64,000 nucleotides of DNA, taken from Agrilutibacter niabensis (lineage in GTDB: Bacteria > Pseudomonadota > Gammaproteobacteria > Xanthomonadales > Xanthomonadaceae). Location of the stretch: the NCBI RefSeq assembly GCF_042657165.1, contig NZ_JBHSNJ010000012.1:868001-932000 (forward strand). The letters run 5' to 3'. The notes below the pieces were generated by a model. It searched no databases. It was not told the DNA's origin and was given only the letters and a program-made list of their open reading frames with translations. Every line of letters begins with the position of its first letter. The first letter of the stretch is position 1. Shown in pieces: positions 25,414 to 32,415 of this stretch. Both the position numbers and the translations under genes were made by a program.

Positions 25414-25623
25414 TCAGAGTGCCTGGACTTCGTCAGCCTGGAGGCCCTTCTGGCCCTTGGCGACGACGAACGAGACCTTCTGGCCTTCCTGCAGGCTCTT
25501 GAAGCCAGTGGACTGGATCGCGCGGAAATGCACGAACACATCTTCGCCGTTTTCACGGCTGATGAAGCCAAAGCCCTTGGCATCGTTGAACCACTTGACA
25601 GTACCGGTTTCGCGGTTGGACAT
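25414..25623 (-). CDS. CspA-family cold-shock protein
   Basis: This 69-residue single cold-shock domain has RNP1 KGFGFISRENGEDVFVHF and the usual GTVKWFNDAKGFGF start. It binds single-stranded RNA or DNA and melts RNA structure in the cold. Length and sequence match CspA/CspD-type proteins of Xanthomonadaceae. The untranslated leader upstream appears long, as in cold-induced csp genes. Three DEAD-box RNA helicases in the same window serve related work. Confidence 0.97.
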   Translation of the reverse strand: MSNRETGTVKWFNDAKGFGFISRENGEDVFVHFRAIQSTGFKSLQEGQKVSFVVAKGQKGLQADEVQAL

Positions 25624-25923
25624 CGTTGTAACTCCTTGGAACGGATGGAAGCCGCTGGTGCGGCGGAAAGCTGGTTGCAAGGAGGAAGCGGGGTGCAACG
25701 ATGTAGTGGAACCTGGATCTACAACATCGGGCCACGTTTCAGGGTGACCCTTGGCGAACTCAGCCCGGGCAAGGTACGGGGCTGGGACATTTAAAGCAAA
25801 TGAAATCTCACCTGCGGTTCAGTTTCGGTACGCAGGAGGGGCCCGTCGGGGCAAATGAATGGCTGCAGGGTGGCGCCTGGGCGCCCAGTCATGCGGGCGT
25901 TTCCGCTGTTCGGCGATGAGCCC
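25624..25923. other. Cold-shock gene leader and gap, no gene seen
   Basis: These 300 bases hold the csp 5' leader on the minus strand and the end of the gap before the 25924 gene. AAGGAG lies just before the csp start. The section around 25780-25815 (TTTAAAGCAAATGAAATC) is A/T-rich and is the best place for the csp promoter. No coding frame looks real. Confidence 0.45.
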
Positions 25924-26193
25924 TCACCGGTGGTGCAGGGCTATCAGCGAAGCCCTCAGCTGGATCTGGTCGAGCAGATTGCGTAGCCGCTGTTCGACAT
26001 TGGGGAGGTTTTCCAGCTGCTGAGAGGCGTACAGCGAGTAGGTCGGCTTGTCGGTACCGTGCCCGCCCGGGCTGCGGCCGACGCTGACGTTGGGGCTCTG
26101 GCAGGCGCGCGCCCACAGCGCGTGCAGTTCGGCCGGGCCGATGCTCTGGCCATTGCCGAGGGTGAATCTGAAGATCGCGATCTGGTGCTTCAT
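25924..26193 (-). CDS. Hypothetical protein
   Basis: This 89-residue open frame begins MKHQIAIFRFTLGNGQSIGPAELHALWARACQSPN, continues YSLYASQQLENLPNVEQRLRNLLD and has GGAGGAAAC as ribosome site. The beginning looks like a beta-strand/helix start of a small alpha/beta protein. I recognise no family. It is the last of four same-strand genes (27530 to 25924), which suggests an operon with a methyltransferase and a YkgJ-like protein. Confidence 0.6.
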   Translation of the reverse strand: MKHQIAIFRFTLGNGQSIGPAELHALWARACQSPNVSVGRSPGGHGTDKPTYSLYASQQLENLPNVEQRLRNLLDQIQLRASLIALHHR

Positions 26194-26271
26194 GCTGCGT
26201 GTTTCCTCCGGGCCGGAAAGGCGGTTGCTTCCACGGCGTGCTTCGACAGGGTGCAGCGTGGTTGCTTCCGC

Positions 26272-26508
26272 CTAGCGTCCACCGCGCCGGCCTGCACCGG
26301 GGCGCGCGGGCGTGGTGGCGGGCGTGTTGGAGGTGGTTCCGGTTTCCTCCAGCTTTTTCAGGACCTGGGTGATGCCCAGTACCTCGATGCGGCCGCCCGA
26401 CTTCTGGAACGCCTGCAGGTCGTCGGCGATGCGTTCGCGGGTGAGCAGTCGGGAGTCGGGTTCCTTTCGTCGGAAGGTCTTGTCAACGGGGGGGCTGGTG
26501 CGCGCCAT
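26272..26508 (-). CDS. Small conserved-looking protein, SutA-like motif suspected
   Basis: This 78-residue protein begins MARTSPPVDKTFRRKEPDSRLL. The middle, RERIADDLQAFQKSGGRIEVLGITQVLKKL, recalls the central helix and loop of Pseudomonas SutA-type RNA polymerase-binding proteins (FLxRGGKIQEI). The tail is Thr/Pro/Gly/Arg-rich and looks disordered. GGAGACACCC precedes ATG 26508. It sits 12 bases after the YkgJ-like gene in the same direction. The SutA link rests on a short motif only and is tentative. Confidence 0.6.
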   Translation of the reverse strand: MARTSPPVDKTFRRKEPDSRLLTRERIADDLQAFQKSGGRIEVLGITQVLKKLEETGTTSNTPATTPARPGAGRRGGR

Positions 26509-26520
26509 GGGTGTCTCCGG

Positions 26521-26859
26521 TCAGTAAAGGACGAGCGGAATGCCGCGTGCTCGCCGGTCGGCGTAGTCGGCGCGGACTTCGAGGCAATAAGGTCCGGCCA
26601 TGCTGAACTTGCGGCATATTTCCGGCCGGCTCTCGTAGATCGAGCAGCACATGTGCGAGCTGTCGACCGCAACGCACCAGCCTTCCTCGTCGCGAGCCAT
26701 GACGTGCAGGCCGGCTTCCGTGTAGGTGGTGAGGTGCTCGGCGACGCGGTCGTCCGGCAGCAGCACCACGGTCAGGCGGCAGCACACGGCGTCGCAGTGG
26801 CTGCAGTCGGCGGGGGCGGTGTCGAGCGGCGGGCTGGCGGGGAGCAGGACGGCGGTCAT
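26521..26859 (-). CDS. YkgJ-family Cys-cluster (Zn/Fe-binding) protein
   Basis: This 112-residue protein is rich in ordered cysteines: CSHCDAVCC near residue 20, then WCVAVDSSHMCCSIYESRPEICRKFSMAGPYCLEVR. The CxxCxxxCC...C...CC...RPxxCRxF pattern is the YkgJ / Fe-S oxidoreductase-like zinc or iron chelating cluster family. Members have been linked to metal handling or to protein methylation partners. ATG 26859 overlaps the stop of the methyltransferase gene (ATGA), and GGAG is well placed for it. This tight coupling suggests the two products act together. Confidence 0.85.
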   Translation of the reverse strand: MTAVLLPASPPLDTAPADCSHCDAVCCRLTVVLLPDDRVAEHLTTYTEAGLHVMARDEEGWCVAVDSSHMCCSIYESRPEICRKFSMAGPYCLEVRADYADRRARGIPLVLY

Positions 26860-27530
26860 GCTGCGCATACTCCTGCAACGCCACGGCGGTAATGCAGCAG
26901 GCGGCCGCGGTGGGGCGGCGCATCGTGATCGTCCATGGGGCAGCGCGATTCCTCGAGCGAATAGCCCTGGACGTCCATCAGCCGGGTGAAACTGGCGCTG
27001 TTACCGCGCCCCGGATCGGTGATCACGACCTGCGCGTCGTCGTTCGCATGGCGGGAAATGACGCGTTCGATCAGTTCGGCATGGCCCCGCTCGTAGAGCA
27101 CGTCACTGGCGATGATGACGTCGAAGTGGCCAAGCGTCGGAAGCGGCATATCCCAGCGGAGCTGCCGGTAGTGCACGGCGGGCAGGGAATTGAGCGCGGA
27201 GTTGTAGGCCAGGAAGGGCTCCGCCAGCGGATGCACGTCGCTGGCGACGACATTGGCGCCACGGCGTTGCAGCACCAGGCTTGCCAGGCCGATACCGCAT
27301 CCCAGTTCGAGGATCCGTTCTCCGGTGAGCTCGAAACGGTACATCGCCTGCGCCAGCAATCGGCCCGCCGGCCATACCTGCCCGAACAGGCTCCATTGCG
27401 CGGAGGAAATCCCCAGGCGTTCGCCATGTCCATCGGGGTCGCCGAACTGCTGCAGGTCGCTCAGCACGCGCAGTCGCCACGGCTCGCCGCCTACGGTCAG
27501 TGAGAGCTTGCGGGTGGTATAGCCTGGCAA
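26856..27530 (-). CDS. Class I SAM methyltransferase (METTL/Nnt1-like protein methyltransferase)
   Basis: This 224-residue protein has motif I ILELGCGIGLASLVLQRRGANVVASDVHP (about 74-101) and the post-II signature DVIIASDVLYERGHAELIERVI. This form, with QWSLFGQVWPAGRLLAQ ahead of motif I, is that of the METTL21/Nnt1-like lysine methyltransferase group, which modifies proteins. The start is TTG 27530, supported by GGGAG six bases upstream. Its stop overlaps the start of the Cys-cluster gene. The target protein is unknown. Confidence 0.82.
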   Translation of the reverse strand: MPGYTTRKLSLTVGGEPWRLRVLSDLQQFGDPDGHGERLGISSAQWSLFGQVWPAGRLLAQAMYRFELTGERILELGCGIGLASLVLQRRGANVVASDVHPLAEPFLAYNSALNSLPAVHYRQLRWDMPLPTLGHFDVIIASDVLYERGHAELIERVISRHANDDAQVVITDPGRGNSASFTRLMDVQGYSLEESRCPMDDHDAPPHRGRLLHYRRGVAGVCAA

Positions 27531-27757
27531 CGGCGCTCCCGTGGGGCGTCACCCTGGAACAGGGTGGTCACGCGTGAAAAGGGGAGCGAAGCGAGCGACC
27601 GGACCGGTCGGGCGGGACGCGCGAATGAAGCGGCTTGCACCCGCATCCTACACGAGTGGGTCCCGCGCCCCGTGAACCGGAGGGAGGCAGCGAGGGCGTT
27701 GTGCGGCGCGTTCTAGCGCCCCACGGGAAATGGACGGAGGGCTGTGTTGGCGCCCAG

Positions 27758-28216
27758 TCAGGTGCGCTGGGCCAGCCAGCGATCGAGCTGGCCCGCGAAG
27801 GCCTGCCGGTCACGGGAGTGGAATGCCGCGGGACCGCCGGTCTGCACGCCGGCGCCACGCAGCTCCTCCATGAAATTGCGCATGGACAGGCGCTCGGCCA
27901 TGTTGTCCGGCGTATAACGCTCGCCGCGTGGATTGAGGGCGATGGCGCCTTTTTCCAGCACGCGCGCGGCAAGGGGAATGTCCTGGGTGACCACCAGGTC
28001 GCCTGGCTGCACGCGATCGACGATCGCGCTGTCGGCCACGTCGAATCCGCCTGCCACCTGCAATGCGTGGATGAAGCGCGACGGCGGGGTTCGCAGCCAC
28101 TGGTTAGCCACCAGCGTGACCTGGACCTGCGCGCGTTCGGCCGCCCGGAACAGGATGTCGCGGATCACGCCGGGACAGGCGTCGGCATCGACCCAGACCT
28201 GCGGGGTATGGCTCAC
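27758..28216 (-). CDS. YaiI/YqxD family protein (DUF188, PIN-like)
   Basis: This 152-residue protein matches UPF0178: VWVDADACPGVIRDILFRAAERAQVQVTLVANQ, then VADSAIVDRVQPGDLVVTQDIPLAARVLEKGA and NMAERLSMRNFMEELR. The conserved Asp residues (DADACP, TQDIPLA) suggest a PIN-like nuclease fold, but no activity is established. The GTG start at 28216 overlaps the stop of the small basic protein gene, so the two are coupled. Confidence 0.92.
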   Translation of the reverse strand: MSHTPQVWVDADACPGVIRDILFRAAERAQVQVTLVANQWLRTPPSRFIHALQVAGGFDVADSAIVDRVQPGDLVVTQDIPLAARVLEKGAIALNPRGERYTPDNMAERLSMRNFMEELRGAGVQTGGPAAFHSRDRQAFAGQLDRWLAQRT

Positions 28217-28362
28217 TCGCCCTTGGCTGGGGCGTCGCCGGTGCGGGGCGGCGGATTGGCGATGTCCTTGGCCGCCTGCTTCTTCGCCTGCTTCTCGTCC
28301 TGCTTCTTTTTCTTGGCAATTTCGCGCTGGCGCTTCTCGAAGGAATAGTTGGGCTTGGCCAT
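28213..28362 (-). CDS. Small Lys-rich protein
   Basis: A 49-residue protein, MAKPNYSFEKRQREIAKKKKQDEKQAKKQ then a short Pro/Gly tail. Tiny proteins of this form (NYSFEKRQRELAKKKKKEEK) are widespread in proteobacteria and are annotated as hypothetical. They may bind RNA or ribosomes, which is speculation from charge alone. Its stop overlaps the yaiI start by four bases, so co-expression is sure. The gene is too short for many annotation cut-offs. Confidence 0.8.
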   Translation of the reverse strand: MAKPNYSFEKRQREIAKKKKQDEKQAKKQAAKDIANPPPRTGDAPAKGE

Positions 28363-28461
28363 GGTGCGTCTCGTGGGGAATGGGGCAGTGTAAGCCGAAT
28401 GCGCTCGGGGCAGGTCGCCGGGGCTGCTCCGGGCCGGCTTCGACAACAATTTTTCACCCGA

Positions 28462-28488
28462 TGTCGATCCGGTGCCCGCCCGTTCGTC
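28462..28488 (+). promoter_or_regulatory. ECF42-type promoter upstream of YCII-VOC genes
   Basis: TGTCGA at 28462-28467, exactly 17 bases, then CGTC at 28485-28488, 72 bases before the YCII start. Almost the same 33-base stretch is found upstream of the MFS gene (32299-32331; four differences, all transitions). The pattern matches the ECF42 promoter motif as I recall it (TGTCGA at -35, a CG-containing -10). Confidence 0.78.
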
Positions 28489-28559
28489 GCATCCACGAGA
28501 GAGCAGGTTTTTTCGACCTGATATCGCCCGGGCCGGGCAACCACCAGAGGAGTACCAAC

Positions 28560-28934
28560 ATGCGCTTTCTTTCAATGGTCAGGATCAAGGAAGGCACGGG
28601 GCAGCAGCCCAGCGAGCGGCTGATGAACGAGATGGGCAAGCTGATCGACGAAATGACCAAGGCGGGCGTCCTGCTCGACACCGCGGGTCTGCGACCCACT
28701 TCGGAGGGCGCGCGGGTGAAGCTGTCGGGCGGCAAGACCAGCGTGGTCGATGGCCCGTTCACCGAGTCCAAGGAGGTAGTCGGCGGCTACGCGATCCTCA
28801 ATGCCGCTTCAATGCAGGAGGCGATCGAGCTGACGCACCGGTTCCTGCTGGTTCACGGCGACGAGTGGGAACTGGATTGCGAAGTGCGGCAACTCGAGGA
28901 GCCTGACTTCAGCGCATGCGGGCAGGAGGCATAG
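28560..28934 (+). CDS. YCII/DGPF-domain protein
   Basis: This 124-residue protein has the YCII-related core: RFLSMVRIKEGTGQQPSERLMNEMGKLIDEMTKAGVLLDTAGLRPTSEGARVKL, then VVDGPFTESKEVVGGYAILNAASMQEAIELTHRF. The DGPF tetrapeptide is the defining motif of proteins encoded beside ECF42 sigma factors. The fold is a ferredoxin-like dimer, the activity unknown. AGAGGAG precedes ATG 28560. The VOC gene begins three bases after its stop, and an ECF42-type promoter lies upstream, although the sigma gene itself is 24 kb away. Confidence 0.92.
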   Translation: MRFLSMVRIKEGTGQQPSERLMNEMGKLIDEMTKAGVLLDTAGLRPTSEGARVKLSGGKTSVVDGPFTESKEVVGGYAILNAASMQEAIELTHRFLLVHGDEWELDCEVRQLEEPDFSACGQEA

Positions 28935-28936
28935 CC

Positions 28937-29347
28937 ATGCAGTTCATTGCATACCTGGATTTCGACGGGCAGTGCAGGGAGGCATTCGACTTCTATGCCC
29001 GCGTGTTCAATGGTCGGATCACCATGCGCATGACGTATGGCGAGTCGCCGATGGCAGGCGAGATGCCGCCGGAAGCCCATGGGCGAGTGATGCACTCGCA
29101 GCTGGAAAGCGGCAGCGCGATCCTGATGGGCGCCGACGGCCCGCCGCATGGGCCGCCAAGCAGGGGTTGCGTGAACATCGTGGTGGACACGCCCGCGGAG
29201 GCGGAGCACGTCTTCACGGGGCTGTCGGAAGGTGCCAGCGAGCAGATGCCGCTGCACGAGACATTCTGGGCGCACCGCTTCGGCATGCTCACCGACCGCT
29301 ACGGTAAGGGCTGGATGGTCAACTGCATGAAGCCGGCCCCGGAGTAA
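28937..29347 (+). CDS. VOC-family protein (PhnB-like)
   Basis: This 136-residue PhnB-like protein reads MQFIAYLDFDGQCREAFDFYARVFNGRITMRMTYGESP, then HSQLESGSAILMGADGP and ETFWAHRFGMLTDRYGKGWMVN. The late WAxRFGMLTDRYGxxWM motif is shared with the copy at 52698. AGGAGG lies 7 bases before ATG 28937, two bases after the YCII stop, so the pair is translated together. The substrate is unknown; association with YCII proteins suggests a shared stress role. Confidence 0.92.
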   Translation: MQFIAYLDFDGQCREAFDFYARVFNGRITMRMTYGESPMAGEMPPEAHGRVMHSQLESGSAILMGADGPPHGPPSRGCVNIVVDTPAEAEHVFTGLSEGASEQMPLHETFWAHRFGMLTDRYGKGWMVNCMKPAPE

Positions 29348-29377
29348 ACCGCGCACGTGCTTCAGGGGTGCGCTCGA

Positions 29378-29428
29378 GAAATCCTGAATGCGTATCGGCA
29401 GATGAATGCGCCGCGCATTCAGGATTTC
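29378..29428. repeat. 15-bp perfect inverted repeat
   Basis: GAAATCCTGAATGCG at 29378-29392 and its exact complement CGCATTCAGGATTTC at 29414-29428 flank a 21-base loop. It sits 31 bases after the VOC stop. It could be a terminator without a T tract, a REP-like element or a protein-binding dyad. Part of the arm (TGAATGCG) occurs again inside the loop. Confidence 0.7.
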
Positions 29429-29531
29429 ACCTGATCTTCATGTTTAGACTTGCCGGACGCAGACCGCATGCGAGGGCCGGATTTTCGCGCGCGATTGCAG
29501 TAGATCCCCCAATTCGTGCCCGGAACCACCA

Positions 29532-29690
29532 GTGCCCCGTCTCGACCTGATCCTTGTCCTTGTCCTTGCCATCGTGTGTGGTGCGGTTACCTCTTCCATC
29601 ACCGGCCAATTCGAACCCCTGCCGCTGTTCGCGGGCGTGATCGTCGCGGGCGTGCTGCGCAGCGTGCGCCTGGCGCGCCAGCGCGGCTGA
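29532..29690 (+). CDS. Possible small membrane protein
   Basis: A 52-codon frame starting at GTG 29532 gives two hydrophobic stretches, LDLILVLVLAIVCGAV and LPLFAGVIVAGVLRSV, ending in RLARQRG. The composition is protein-like and the stop lies just before the convergent TPR gene. There is no good ribosome site. I report it as possible. Confidence 0.35.
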   Translation: MPRLDLILVLVLAIVCGAVTSSITGQFEPLPLFAGVIVAGVLRSVRLARQRG

Positions 29691-29709
29691 GCCGATCGGC
29701 GGCTAGCCG

Positions 29710-30807
29710 TCAGTTGTTGCTCGCGCGTTGCTCCAGTGCCTGCAGTTGGGCCTGGTAGGCAGCGCGTGTTGCGCCATCGGTGAGGGCTTGTGCGCGCTTG
29801 AGCGCATTGCCGGCGCGTTTCGGGTCGCCGGCTTTCAGGTAGGCGCGCGCCTGCGCCGAGTAGAAGCGGTGCTCGCCGGGATACAGGCGGATCGCACGCC
29901 TGTAGTGCGCGATCGCCCGCGTGTAATCACCGGTGCGTTCCAGATCCAGTCCACGCATGAACTGGTACAGCGGATCCTTCTGCTGCACGCGCACCAGCCG
30001 CCGCCGAAATTCCTCCTCGCGCCGGGTATCGCCCAGGCGACGGGCGAGACTGACCATGTTGATCAGCGCGCCCGCTTCCCTTGGATCCAGCTCGAGCGCC
30101 TTCTGGTACGCGACTCCCGCCGCAGCAAGGTCGTCCGAATGCACGTGCAGGACACCGGCGTTGCTCCACAGCGGCGCATAGGACGCGTCGGCGGCGAGTG
30201 CGTCTTCCATCAGCCGTAGCCCGGCAGCGGGGCTTCCCCGCGCGAGTTCGTCCATCGCCAGGTTGTTGTAGTAATGCGCAAGCAACCGTTGGTCGCTGAT
30301 GAGGACGGGCCGGCTGCCCGCGATCAGGTTGGAACCCAGGATGTCGACGACGAACTGGAGGCCGTTGACGCTCACCCGCGCGTTTACATGGTTGTTGCGA
30401 TAGATGGTGTTGTCCTCCTGGCGCCAGGACAGCGTGTTCTCGATCTCCTGCGCGTGGACGTCCAGTCCGGTTTCGCGCGCGATCGCCAGGAACAGCAGGG
30501 TGAAGGAGAGGCAGTTGGCCCTGCGCGTCGCGTAGGTCTGCGCGACAGAGTGGGTCGCGCGCTCGTCGTAGACGATGCCGAGCGCATCCGCATCGAGCAT
30601 GAAGTGCAGCAACTGATTGAGGCGCTCGCGTTGCGACACGGGTCGGGAAAGCACTTCTTCGTGCACGCGCTGGCGTAGTTCAGGTGGCATCACCATCACC
30701 GCCCATGGCGGGGCCGCCTCGATTGCGGCAGGGACGGGAACGGCAGCGGCCTGATCGCCGCCGGGCGTGGCGAGCGACAACATCGCTGCGAGGAACAGGG
30801 CATGCAT
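29710..30807 (-). CDS. Transglutaminase-like protein with TPR repeats
   Basis: This 365-residue protein has a weak signal peptide at the N-terminus (MHALFLAAMLSLATPGG). A transglutaminase-like papain-fold domain follows, with the triad visible as Cys99 (RRANCLSFTLLFLAIARE), His140 (NHVNARV) and Asp155 (VVDILG). From about residue 185, TPR repeats cover SPAAGLRLMEDALAADASYAPLWSNAGVLHVHSDDLAAAGVAYQKALELDP, then several more to the end. The role may be peptidase or amidase scaffolding in the envelope. Known substrates for this family are lacking. The neighbouring 30944 gene on the same strand is 136 bases upstream. Confidence 0.83.
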   Translation of the reverse strand: MHALFLAAMLSLATPGGDQAAAVPVPAAIEAAPPWAVMVMPPELRQRVHEEVLSRPVSQRERLNQLLHFMLDADALGIVYDERATHSVAQTYATRRANCLSFTLLFLAIARETGLDVHAQEIENTLSWRQEDNTIYRNNHVNARVSVNGLQFVVDILGSNLIAGSRPVLISDQRLLAHYYNNLAMDELARGSPAAGLRLMEDALAADASYAPLWSNAGVLHVHSDDLAAAGVAYQKALELDPREAGALINMVSLARRLGDTRREEEFRRRLVRVQQKDPLYQFMRGLDLERTGDYTRAIAHYRRAIRLYPGEHRFYSAQARAYLKAGDPKRAGNALKRAQALTDGATRAAYQAQLQALEQRASNN

Positions 30808-30943
30808 GGCAGACCCCCGGGCGCACCGGGACCAGGCGGCTTGCGGTCAGTGTAGTCCTGCGGCCATGCAATGGCGGTGTTTCGCGCGGGCAGGGACAGG
30901 ACTTTTGTTGGCGGAAATCCGGGCCGCTGTTGCGGTCAGGCGT

Positions 30944-32056
30944 TCAGGGCTTGAACAGCGCCAGCACGATCTCGAACACGATCAGCAGCACGATCGCCAG
31001 TTCCAGCAGTTCCGCCCGCCGGCTGGACGCCTCGTCGTACAGCGCCGTGTAGGTATCGCGGATGATCGCCAGCTTGCGATCCACGGCTTCGCTCAGGCGG
31101 GGCACGCGAAAGAGTTCCAGCGCCGCCCCGTAGACGCGGGCGAGGTAGACGTCTTCGGTCACCTGCAGCGAGTTTTCCACGCGCTCGGTGAGTTCGGTCA
31201 CCTCCGCAACCAGTCCGTAAAGCCTGCGGGCCAGCCGCGCCGCGCGTCGCGAGGCCAGCAGCGACAGCCCGCCGCGGGCGTTCGCCACCAGGTCGTACAT
31301 GGCGGCCAGTTCTTCGTCCAGCAGTTCGTCGTAGTAACGCATCTCCAGCAACTGCGCATTGGCGACCTCGATGATGTCCACCACGTCTGAATCGCGCCGT
31401 GGCTCGTAAAGGAACGCGCGATCCCACGTAACCACCACGAGGTCGTCCTCGAAGTAGGAAAAAGCCTGCTCCGTGATCGCGGCGGCCTGCTGCGACGACA
31501 GCGGCCGGGCCTCCCCGGAAAGCAGGGTCGGCACGTGGGCCTGTTCGCGGATCTGCGCGGCGGTCATCGGCTCGGCGAAGGCATGGACGATGGCGAACAG
31601 GTAGTCCTCCTCCAGGTGTTTGGCCAAAGGTCGATGCAGTGCCGGACCGATGATGTCCAGCACCATGCGCAGGGCATCGCGCCAGATTGGCGCCTCGTTG
31701 GCGGTGGCGCGGTCCAGTTCGTTGAAGCGCTGGCTGAAGTCGCCCCAGGACAGCCCGCTCACCGGAATGCGCACCGCAATGACGATGGCGCCGAAGTCGT
31801 AGAGGCGCGCGGTCATCTCCGCGCGCATGGGCTCGCCGCCGAGTTCGATGTCCATCGACGGCATCACCAGCAGTGCAGGGGGCACGCCGAAGGCAAGTTC
31901 GTTGGTTCCGGCGGTGGACAGCTGGGTTCGCCGGCTTTGGTGGCCCGGGTGCGAAATCCACAGGGTTTCGGCGTGCGCCAGGTCGATCTCGTTGGCGACA
32001 TCCAGCAGGCGATGGGACACAAGGGCGCCGGATTTGACGTGCAGGGTGGCCGGCAT
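30944..32056 (-). CDS. RMD1/YagE-family (DUF155) protein with C-terminal membrane anchor
   Basis: This 370-residue protein has the RMD1/DUF155 core: ARLYDFGAIVIAVRIPVSG, later AITEQAFSYFEDDLVVVTWDRAFLYEPRRDSDVVDIIEVANAQLLEMRYYDELLDEELA. A long helical section ends in a single hydrophobic anchor at the extreme C-terminus (ELLELAIVLLIVFEIVLALFKP). This layout mirrors yeast Rmd1 and mitochondrial RMND1, membrane-anchored proteins with roles in translation or mitochondrial function; the bacterial role is unknown. ATG 32056 follows GGAG at six bases, better than the GTG at 32068. Confidence 0.82.
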   Translation of the reverse strand: MPATLHVKSGALVSHRLLDVANEIDLAHAETLWISHPGHQSRRTQLSTAGTNELAFGVPPALLVMPSMDIELGGEPMRAEMTARLYDFGAIVIAVRIPVSGLSWGDFSQRFNELDRATANEAPIWRDALRMVLDIIGPALHRPLAKHLEEDYLFAIVHAFAEPMTAAQIREQAHVPTLLSGEARPLSSQQAAAITEQAFSYFEDDLVVVTWDRAFLYEPRRDSDVVDIIEVANAQLLEMRYYDELLDEELAAMYDLVANARGGLSLLASRRAARLARRLYGLVAEVTELTERVENSLQVTEDVYLARVYGAALELFRVPRLSEAVDRKLAIIRDTYTALYDEASSRRAELLELAIVLLIVFEIVLALFKP

Positions 32057-32155
32057 GCGAGGCTCCACGGACGGATGCGGTCAGTGGAAACCGGCTGCTG
32101 TTACGGGCGCGTTACAAGGGGCGCCGCGCGTGGCAGGAATACGCGCCAGAAACAA

Positions 32156-32201
32156 GAAGGCCCAGCTGCGAACGAGAGATGAATCTCGCGGCTGAGCCTT
32201 C
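32156..32201. other. Imperfect hairpin upstream of the MFS gene
   Basis: GAAGGC and GCCTTC form the outer stem, AGC and GCT an inner one, and GAGA/TCTC the tip. It could be a terminator for a leader transcript or a folded RNA; function is not established. Confidence 0.35.
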
Positions 32202-32299
32202 CGTGTCGGATTCCGCGACGGTCCTCGGTCCGTGGCTTCTCCGGCGAGCGTAAAGGTAGCGCGCAGGATGTTAGGGCCGGATCAAGCATTCGCGGGTAA

Positions 32300-32326
32300 T
32301 GTCGATCCGGCGCCCGCCTGCTCGTC
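32300..32326 (+). promoter_or_regulatory. ECF42-type promoter upstream of the MFS transporter gene
   Basis: TGTCGA at 32300-32305, 17 bases, then CGTC at 32323-32326, 90 bases before the transporter start. The surrounding 33 bases match the promoter at 28461-28493 with four transitions, which argues that the two sites descend from one element. Confidence 0.75.
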
Positions 32327-32415
32327 GTATCTGTAGAGGCCAGGCTGCTCCTGCTCGCCGGCTCACCACCGGCGGTCACACCGCCTCGCAACGACAACCA
32401 TCGGGAGAAACAGCT

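Larger units (their letters stand above)
32069..32415. other. Divergent intergenic region with hairpin and ECF42-type promoter
   Basis: These 347 bases separate the RMD1-like gene from the MFS gene. They hold an imperfect hairpin at 32156-32201 and the ECF42-type promoter at 32300-32326. No coding frame other than the possible N-terminal extension of the MFS protein is seen. Confidence 0.5.

Noticed and set aside
28419..28445. TCGACA at 28440-28445 (TGTCGA on the minus strand) as an ECF42 promoter for the small Lys-rich gene.
   Set aside because: At 17 bases the minus strand reads CCCG, not CGTC, and no near spacing gives the box.
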